A stretch of DNA of 64,000 nt from Diadema setosum. Its lineage: Eukaryota; Echinodermata; Echinoidea; Diadematoida; Diadematidae. The position numbers were made by a program, and so were the translations under genes. How positions within the stretch are numbered: the stretch's first letter is position 1; the number at the start of each line of letters is the position of its first letter. The DNA lies in the NCBI RefSeq assembly GCF_964275005.1, contig NC_092702.1, forward strand, positions 30,292,726 to 30,356,725, in the 5' to 3' direction. Positions 55,205 through 64,000 of the stretch are shown one piece after another. The notes below the pieces were generated by a model. It saw nothing but the letters and a program-made list of their open reading frames with translations. It was not told where the DNA came from and ran no database searches.

Positions 55205-56404
55205 GCAGAATAAACTGGGTAACCAAATTACAGGTGTTGAGAAGGAACAGTAATTGTTGCTCTTCTGGGCAAACAGGAACAATGGTTACGGCCAGTATAA
55301 AGTTACTTTGAGTACACATTTTAACTTACAGGACAGGGTATTGGTTTTAGATCCAAAGGAAGCCCTCCTCCGTATTATTTTATTGCAAGAGGTACTCTAA
55401 AAGGGTATCACAAATTTATGGAAATGGACTGCAATTATACATGTGAAGTCATATGGTGGGCATACAGGCCAACTCAATGCATTGCCAGTTGGTCATGTAC
55501 CCGTTCACACAAAAGTGGGTTGCGTTTAACAAAAATACTGGATTTTGTCTGTTACAGTCTGTGCATGGCTCTGTCCCACAAAAACAAATTCCCCCAAACA
55601 AATCCCCGCTTGGTTGGTTAGCAGGAAATTTTTGTCTCCCTGATCTGTCATTGTACAGCATGGACCCACTGTATTTTGTCCTCACTTTCTTTCATGCAGA
55701 GAGGAATGGCAGATGATCAGCAGGATTTGCTGCACTGGTTTTAACCTTGACTAGCTGTGAACCATGCCAGAGTGATCATGATAATGTATTCATAGTGGGT
55801 TTTCGTAGCTCAGTTTCAACAAGATCACCCATTTTTTTTTTCTATGATGGGGGGGGGGGGGGGATGGATGGGGAAGTACAAAGTTAAAGATTATACCTTT
55901 AATTACATTTAGCTGCATAAAACTTGCGATGCACGAAGCCTAATGTATATTCGCTTGATGATATGAGTGCAAACTGTTAATATTTCATTTATAGCAGAGT
56001 GAGATTTTTTATTATTTAATTTCTTTACAGAAATGTTTGTAAATTTTTGTGCACGTACATAAGAATGCCATATTTCAGACTGATTCAAGCTTCTGAGGAG
56101 GATTTGTAAAAGCGTGCAATCTCATGCATGTGACTTCACTGTCTCTGTGTGGCGCTATACTGCACATTTATATTGTGTTTATCTCGGGGCTCATGTAGAT
56201 GATGTGTACATTGTACTCAAACATGTACAGGTATTCAAACAATGGGGGGGGGGGTATTTTGCCTTCTCAAATGTTCAAAGGCTTACCTTGCAAGTACAGT
56301 GTACCAGTGTGTATGTTCATAGTTGGCACTCAAAACCTTACAAAGTTACATTTATCTATTTGTCATCATTGATCTGACAATTATCACTATCATTCAAGCT
56401 TTTA
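55205..56404. other. Gene-free stretch
   Basis: G-run at 55850-55862 and 56245-56252. No gene or repeat family recognised. Confidence 0.4.
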
Positions 56405-56660
<256 letters not shown>

Positions 56661-57348
56661 TACATGTACACCTTCATATTTTCAAGAGAAACCAGTATGT
56701 TGCATAACCTGTATAAATACTGTGTGCACGAATATGCAATACATGTATGTTCCTTGCACACAAAATACACATTGTGTACAGAAAGGTCCCTCTTGACATA
56801 AAGAGTGGGGTGAAACTCAAGTGAAGTAGATAATTTTGCATGCCTGCTTGAAAACCAAAGAATTGCATCTAACCATTGTGGGGTTTTCCCCCCGGGATGA
56901 CTGAATTGAAGTACATGTACTAGACATCAAGCAGTATCAGTCATGTATGCCAGTGAATATCCTGTAATGATACATGAACAAGAATACCGAGGAAGAATCC
57001 TTGCTTTCAACCTAAATGTGCAGCAAGTGTCAGTTTTTGAATGTTCTTGCTGAAGGCAGAGCAATGTGAAAATCATGTCCAGTATATGAGTGAATCAGAC
57101 ATGTTCCGTCATGGCAGTTCTGTAACAAATTGGGAGGGTCCCAAGTAATACCAACTGCTTCATTCTTAATACTCGCTGGCTTGGTGTTCAAATTATGGAG
57201 AGACAGACCATAATCACAGTTACCCTGTCTGTCCCATCCATTGCTGGTGCCTGACCTGGCATGGCAGCTAGAAAGAATTGCGGTATGTGATGAGGAAGGT
57301 GTGGGCAGTGCAACTCAAGTCGCATTTAGCAGGTGAACAAATACTGCT
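56661..57348. other. Gene-free stretch
   Basis: Nothing recognised. Confidence 0.4.
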
Positions 57349-58248
57349 TCATTATACCCCCGCCAAACGAAGTTTGAAGGGGGTATATAGGAATCAGCGG
57401 ACGGTCGGGCGGTCGGTCGGTCGGGCGGTCGGTCGGGCGGTCGGTCGGGCGGTCGGGCGGTCGGGCGGTCGGTCCGTTGCAAATCTTGCGTCGCGAACTA
57501 CTTCCTCAGTTTTCAACCGATTCCCATAAAACTTGGCACAGATGTGTGCCTTGGGTTGTAGATGTGCAAGACGTATTTTTTGACAGTACCCAAAAGTACG
57601 TTGCCATGGTAACGGCATATTATGGGCAAAAATGGGTACAAATCTTGCGTCGCGAACTCCTCCCACAGTTTTTGATCAATTTTTATGAAATTAGGTACAG
57701 ATGTTCATCTGAATATGTTAATGTGCAAGACACATATTTCCGCAGTGGCAAAAAGTGCGTTGCCATGGTAACGGCATGTTATTGGTAAAATGTAGGGCAA
57801 AATGCTTCATGGCAAAACTGCTTCATCAGTGTTCTTCCAATTCTCATGGAATTCATATTGAATGTTTGTCTTAGGATATAGGTCAGCATGACACATTTCT
57901 TGACAGTGACAAAAAGTATGTTGCCATGGTAACAGCTCACATATTATGAGCCAAAATGATGGAAAATTTTGTGTTGCAAACTACTTCCTCAGTTTTTGCC
58001 CAATTTCCATGAAACTTGGTACAGATGTGTGCCTTTGGTTGTAGATGTGCAAGACGCATTTTTCGACAGTACCCGAAAGTACGTTGCCATGGTAACGGCA
58101 TATTAATGGCAGAAGATCAAGGAAAGATCTTGCGGATTTAACTACTTCCTCAGTTTTTTGACCAAAGCTTATGAAATGTTGTTTTGACCAAAGCTTATGA
58201 AATGTTGTTTTGCGGGGGTATAACCAGTCGCTGTAGCGACATTTCTAG
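57349..58248 (+). mobile_element. Helentron/HINE-like element, copy H4
   Basis: 5' hairpin TACCCCCGCCAAACG..TTTGAAGGGGGTA, then a (GGTC)n array (57403-57475), then about five ~160-bp tandem modules (CTTGCGTCGCGAACTACTTC; GTTGCCATGGTAACGGCAT). The 3' hairpin GTCGC-TGTA-GCGAC is followed by ATTTCTAG|TT, the same as H3. No protein coding. Confidence 0.78.
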
Positions 58249-61200
58249 TTAATTATTATCGAAGCAAAATGTCAATACATATATAACAAAAGTGAAAGAG
58301 CATGGTTGTAATTGTTGCATACTCGTGCAGAGATCATATTACTCTTGTGAATTATATCGATGCATGCATGTTTGTAGAGGATTATTGATTTGCTTAGCAG
58401 AATGTTCTTGAGAACTTGTACCCCCTAGATGAGAAAATACATGGTTACTTCTGGCAGTCTAAAGACAGCTGTCATAATTGACATCAACTGTATGATTTAC
58501 TACCTTCGGAAAACCAATGCTGCATTTTATTCTTCAATGACATACATTTAGTAACATCTATTGAGTAAATATCAATGACTTGGGTGCTATGAACATTTGA
58601 TTCTGCTTACTGTATGCCAAATATTTCGCGATGTTTTTATTTCATGAATTTCGTGAGTCAGGTGCTATTCGCAAAATTAAAGACACATGAAAAAATTGGC
58701 TCTGATCTTGATATGAATGTGACGTACATTTCTGATCATGAATTTAACCACTTGCCTACACTCGCCATACTTGCCTACACTCAGAATAGATTCCACATTA
58801 CTGGTCTTAGTGTTGCTGTATGTTTTCCCTGTTACCATGTAATTAAAGTGAAAACATGGTTTTGGTACGGGTTTGAGAACCCGTCTGGCACCATTTCATA
58901 TTTGCTTGCAATATATCGAAAGAGTCTACCAAGAAACTTACCTGGCTGATGCGATTTGCTGGGATGAGCAGTTGTTTTGGAGTATTTCAAGATCAAAAAT
59001 AAGAGTCGGTATACCGACTTTTATTCCAGAAGGACCCAGACTAACTCAGTGTCAGGGAAAACTCGGCCCTATTTCAGGCAATTTACACGCAGTTCGTGAT
59101 CGCCATACTGAAAAGGCAATCAAAGACGCTTGATAAACAGCAAAAAAAACTTCAAAGACAGCGTGTCTCAGGTAATGTGCGTAATACGCTTGAGGACCGC
59201 GCCCTAGCTGTATTTGTTTTGTACAAGATTAGCGCTCACTTTCCTGTCTTTTCAGTTAAGCGTCCTTGGTATCAACTCGGACCATAACTGTGACCAGCCA
59301 GAACGCGAAGCGCTACAGGCTGCTCCCATAGTACATGAACGCTGTACAATCCAGAGGGACAACTCGTCCCACTGTCAAAGAGAGGCCGAGTTGTCCTCGA
59401 GTCCGAGTTTAGCCTGACCCCAACTGGGTAAGTCCTGAGACTGTGACTCCGGCGAACCTTTTTTGGTTATTATTTCGCATTTTCGTCGTTAACCATCGAA
59501 TATCTTGTTATTACAGCGTTATTCCACACATTTCTTAGGCATACGTGCACATTTGGGAGTGAAATTTGACAACTTTTGCAGGCGTACCAGAACTATGTTT
59601 TGGCTTTAACAGATGATTTTATTCATTATACCTTGCCAATTCTACAATACTGAGGGTAGGAGTAGATGTCCCATTATTATTTCACTTTCCCAACATATTG
59701 AAGGGAATGTATCTTTCTGGACAGTTGTTAGGACTTCATTGTAAATAACATGACTCATGAAATACCAGGCAAGTGCACTTTCCTGAAATATGTCTGTGTT
59801 GTCAGTCACCAGCACTCTCATGTTGAAAAGAAGGTAGATGTGAATAGCGCCATCTATTGTCATGATGGTGTAGAGGAAACTTTGACCCCCCCTGCCGAAA
59901 CAATTTGCCATTGCCTGTACGGACACGTGTACATAGCTGGTATGCTGGCTGGCTGGTGTACTGAAACTCTGTGAGATGGTGTTTGCTTTTGAAGACATGT
60001 CTGTAAATATGAATCTGGAAGCCTGCGTTTATAGAGGAGGCCAAATGTGAAATATAAAGAGTTCACTCTTAACCTTTCAGGGTGTGCATTGCCTAATGAT
60101 TGCTCTCTTATTCATTTTTATTCTATTTAGTAGTTGTTGAAGATATCCACCCAAATGACCTGCAAAACACTCACTCACACGTACACAAACAGTTCTCAGT
60201 TGCAGTACCAGGTACTACTAGCTGTAGGCCTATACCATGAGCAAGCATGGGTAGTTTGACAACTGTTTGACAGTGGGTATGATCTCTGTTTATAGGCTTG
60301 AGCTTGCATTATTTGAAAACAAAGATTACCAAATTGGCAAAGTTAAGTGCATTACATAGATAAAATAGATCAGGAGTGGTAATGCAGAGGAAGTACATGT
60401 AGTATGACAAGTACATGTGGATGTAGAGATATTTAAGATTGTCTTTGATCACACAAGGCACTGTGGAAATATGCCACTAAGTGCATGGCACGATGGCTTT
60501 GCAATACGTAGTGTGACAGAACAGTAATTGCAAACATACTTCTGATGTTCTTAGCTGACACTTAGACTATTTGCTCAGACATCTAGGAAAGATGGAAAAA
60601 ATAAATACGGTACAAAGATATGGTGAAACTACACTGTGCAGGGCATTTCAAGAGATAACATCCACTTTGCCCCAGCTGTTATTTGGACGAGAGTCTCATG
60701 CTTGTAATAGTGGGCAAGGGCACATCCATTTTACTAGTCTAGCAGTGAGTGTATGTTGCCCTGGGTGGGCTAGGCAAATGGGCAAGTGGGACTGAAGCTC
60801 CGTGCCATGTGTGTATGTTGCTGTAGGTTGGGCTACCATGCCCTTTGAGTGCCAAGGCTTTACTTGCCACTAATGCTTTTTACATTTGCATTCAGTAATT
60901 CACCCAAACTTGACATTGTTGTCAAGTTCAGCAGACCCACTCTGGTGAAATAATGTGCCTCAGTCCAACGGGAAGTCCATGAAGACACATTTATAAGGGA
61001 TTAGGGGGGATTTGGTAATCTCTATTCATTGACAGTTGGTTTCCAGACATCTGAGCCAATCACTGAAGAAAGCACTCTAGCTTTTGTTACCGTGGGCAAA
61101 TGAAGCACAGTAAAAGTTAACCAGATTGTCCCCACTAACATCCTGCTAGCCCCAGGCAACTAAAATGCAAGGATAAGCTACATAATGTAATGACGTGTCA

Positions 61201-61349
61201 TTTAAGCACTTACCAGTTGAATAGATATAATATCTTTGGAGAATTGCTGTTCAGTGTATTATAGCAATTAGGAAGAACCATGTATTGCAGTACACTGGGC
61301 AAGTAGAAGTTCCATCATGCAATCATGCTTCATGCAACGGTTCTCTTAA
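58249..61349. other. Gene-free 3.1-kb stretch
   Basis: 58612-58705 (ATATTTCGCGATGTTTTTAT, GAATTTCGTGAGTCAGGTGC) resembles a widespread TTCGCG-type MITE fragment. GAGTCGGTATACCGACTTTT at ~59002 is a short hairpin. ORFs up to 118 codons show no recognisable domain. Confidence 0.35.
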
Positions 61350-61890
61350 AGGACAAGTTCACCTTCATTAACATAAGGATTGAGAAAATGTAGCAATATT
61401 AGTAGAACACATCATTAAAAGTTTGAGGAAAATCGGACAATCCGTTCAGAAGTTATGAATTTTTGAAGTTTTTGTGCAGTCACCGCTGGATGAGAAGACT
61501 ACTGCAGTGTATGATGTCACATGCGTACAACAATATAGGGAAAATATAAAGAGAATTTCACAAAATTTCATCTTTTGAAAAAAGTACACATTCCCTTGAC
61601 TCGTTACTGACATAGAATGCTATGGGTAATATTATTCCCATTGCCTTTAGAAAGAGACAAGTCAAGTGCTCTTTTATTATGCGAAAAAAGTGAAAATATG
61701 TTGAATTTTCTTTATACTGTTGTACTCCTATGACATCACGAGCCTTAGTAGTCTCCTCATCCAGCGGTTCCAACACAAAAGTTTTAAAAATTCATAACTT
61801 TTGCATCGATTGTCCAATTTTCCTCAAACTTTCACTGATGTGTTTGCTGCATTCTCTCAATTCTTATGTTAATGTAGGTGAACTTGTCCT
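61350..61890 (+). mobile_element. TTAA-flanked MITE family A, copy A4
   Basis: TTAA on both sides (61346-61349, 61891-61894). AGGACAAGTTCACCTTCATT start, GTAGGTGAACTTGTCCT end. Near-identical to A3, so both are relatively young. Confidence 0.9.
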
Positions 61891-61894
61891 TTAA

Positions 61895-62932
61895 TCTGAA
61901 GCTTGAGCTGTATGAATCAACCTGTGATTTGATTTTGTAATGACATACATGCATCAGTGACTTTCATCCCACAATGCACTGCATGATTCGGTTCACTCTG
62001 GCATCCTGCGTGGCATTATTATGTAGAGTCATGAAAGCACCAATCAGCACAAAGCCAAGTCTATGCTGCCCCAAGGCATGTAAAGGGAACACTATGCAAA
62101 CTATGTTTAGAGGATGCTAAGGCCTTTGTACTGTTATAACTGCAAGTAGGGAAATGATCCAGAAATAATTAACTTCATGCCCTATATAAAGTGAAGTTTT
62201 TCTATTGAGTATTGAGAGATTATTATCATTTTTTTTTTTTTGTTGGGGGGGGGGGGCAGGATAGTGAATACTGGAGAAGACAGATCTTGTACATGGTTCA
62301 CATGGAGAAATGGCACCGTGATTACGATCTGATGTGTAGATACTAAATATTAGTTATCTTAATAACTGATCATGTGTGAAATGCAAATGCCCAATATGGT
62401 ATTGTTATTCTTTTTCACTGGCAGTAGTAGTGCATGATATTTAAATTGACATTTTAAAGTCATATGTATGGACCTAAGCAACTTTGTAGCTCCACAGAAG
62501 AATAGTACTTACACAGTCTTGTGGATTTATGTGTATTTGCGTGGGTTGGGGCTCTGTAGGGAGAGATTACTCAATGCAGTCAATGTATTTTAGAGCAATA
62601 TGTTGTTTCCCCTATGTGCACCCAGTCACAACCATTGAGTGAATGTGTGATAATATAGCAAATCTATATCTAGTTTATGTGCCTGAGTGAGGCCAGTAAA
62701 TGTTGATACAGTGGACCTGATGGTTCAGGAGGTTGTATTGAAAAAAAAAAAAGGAAGAGTGTTTGCCGATAATTAGGCGCACAAATGGGCGAAAGTCGCA
62801 TGCGTAATTTGTAAATTCCACAAATGCCCAACAATATTTTGTCTATACAGAAGTCATAGCCATGCTATAGATATTTCAAAGGAAAGCTTTTTAAACTAGC
62901 TAATTATTTCTTCCTTTCAATGTACTGTGAGG
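61895..62932. other. Gene-free stretch
   Basis: T-run plus G-run at 62230-62257. Nothing else recognised. Confidence 0.4.
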
Positions 62933-62936
62933 TTAA

Positions 62937-63287
62937 AGGCGTAATTTACCATTTGTAGATGAAACAAAAACCCAGCATTAGTGCTTTAAAATGTTTCTTA
63001 AATGTGAGTTAGGGACAGAAACAACCACTGTAAAAATTTGAATCGGTAAAATCTATGTTAAGTATTGTTTGATATACAAAATGTGAGCAATAGTTATAAT
63101 GAAAATGTTTCAAGACTAAACCGTCAACAGTTACGGTTTATTGAGAAAAATACAGGTATCTTCTTATATTTTAGGCTTTTTCGCGAAAATTGTATATGAT
63201 AGGATGTTTTGTGGTATAACACATATGCATTATATGTCATATCTTGAAAATTGTTTAAATCACTGTTCCCAAAGGTAAACTGTACCT
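62937..63287 (-). mobile_element. TTAA-flanked MITE family B, copy B3 (inverted)
   Basis: TTAA on both sides (62933-62936, 63288-63291). AGGCGTAATTTACCATTTG start and CCCAAAGGTAAACTGTACCT end, the reverse of B1 and B2. Confidence 0.85.
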
Positions 63288-63291
63288 TTAA

Positions 63292-64000
63292 TGTTTCTAG
63301 CACAAATTAATATTCATTTGTCAACTCATAAAAGCTTGCTTTAAAACTGGATTAGAACATGAGTGTAGCCGAGGTATTGACGTAACCTAAACTTGTCCTC
63401 ATCTGTGCTTTTTTAAGGTACATGCTGCCCCTTAGGTGTTTGTTCTCTAACTATACTCCAGGATTTATACATGATATATGCAAATGTAAGCATATGGTGC
63501 TCCACAATATGCTGGTACCGTATTATAGGTACCATATAGTTGCAAGGGTCTGGACTAAGATCGTGAGACGCTGGTTGCAGTGGGTGACAAGGTTTATTGG
63601 GAGCAGAACTTTGTGCGTTCGACGCAACTCCCAGATAGTATTGCGGGTAACACTAACAGGGAGAGAGAGAGAAAGAGAGTGTAGAGTGAGTAACAGAAGG
63701 TGTGTGTATCGCCCGACTTATGAGGTAGAATTAAGATTTCCAAACAACTTTCAAGGAGATTTCGGCACGTGATAAATGCAAAGCTGTTTTGATTGTGGGG
63801 TTTGAAATGCTGAAAAAAGGTTGGTCTCAAATGCGTTTGAGCCAGTCCGAATGCATTTCTGTGGAGATGATAAGCACAAAGACATTTTGAAACGCATTTA
63901 TAGCTTAGACCTGGCCATGCCAACCACTGCTAACTACACTTCTCCGCTCCACAGGTCAAACTGTGGAATGGAGCTGTGCACTGACAACCCACCCCCCTTC
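63292..64000. other. End of window, nothing recognised
   Basis: A 116-codon ORF on plus (63422-63772) and 109 on minus overlap and show no known motif. No TIA1 exon seen. Confidence 0.4.

Noticed and set aside
58614..58949. 111-codon plus ORF as a gene
   Set aside because: Its start lies in a TTCGCG-type repeat fragment and no motif is recognisable.
61107..61130. TIA1 exon candidate reading VKVNQ
   Set aside because: No Trp-Ala-Thr and no proper acceptor; a chance match.
63422..63923. 116- and 109-codon overlapping ORFs near the window end
   Set aside because: Opposite-strand overlap, no recognisable domain, low-complexity GAGA core.
63950..64000. TIA1 exon after CCACAG at the window end (VKLWNGAVH)
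   Set aside because: Hits a stop after nine codons and lacks the KVNWAT signature.

Overview
This window is a piece of an animal nuclear genome. Genes are split by GT-AG introns, the DNA is AT-rich, and most of it is non-coding and crowded with old transposable elements. Two conserved animal genes can be read exon by exon: FNTA (alpha subunit of protein farnesyltransferase and geranylgeranyltransferase I) on the minus strand, and the 5' part of a TIA1/TIAL1-type RNA-binding protein gene on the plus strand. The repeat content (non-LTR retrotransposons, many TTAA-flanked MITEs, Helentron-type elements with tetranucleotide arrays, pogo/Tigger-like and hAT-like elements) suggests a marine invertebrate. 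An echinoderm or another non-vertebrate deuterostome is my best guess, but the sequence does not prove it.

Layout. 1-4.9 kb: gene-free sequence with a few MITEs. 4.9-15.8 kb: FNTA, seven coding exons encoding 331 residues in one unbroken frame. Its introns carry a degenerate ATTCC repeat, a Helentron-like element, a TTAA MITE, a Tigger-like MITE, trinucleotide arrays, a LINE tail, a large palindrome and a duplicated segment. 15.8-17.6 kb: a short head-to-head promoter and a broken two-exon THAP-domain pseudogene pointing away from FNTA. 18.7-33.2 kb: almost entirely repeats. These are hairpins in TA tracts, a second copy of the segment found in FNTA intron 1 next to a stretch resembling the FNTA promoter, a 1.8-kb hAT-like element with an 8-bp target duplication, and two truncated LINEs on the minus strand. 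33.4-41.5 kb: four TIA1 exons (93 residues, RRM1), with a pogo-like element and a 1.9-kb TTAA element in intron 3. 41.5-64 kb: no further exon recognised. This is probably a very long TIA1 intron, filled with MITEs, two more Helentron-like elements, a piggyBac relic and a 4-copy tandem repeat.

The two intact genes have unrelated jobs (protein prenylation; RNA binding in splicing and translation control), and nothing shows that they work together. The most notable points are: the THAP relic sharing a promoter with FNTA; the FNTA-promoter-like sequence at 20.35 kb beside a duplicated FNTA-intron segment; at least ten TTAA-flanked elements in four families whose ends all begin AGG (T2/Kolobok style); and four Helentron-like elements, one carrying arrays of AGGTCA direct repeats. 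All calls come from reading by eye. No alignment, database or folding program was run.
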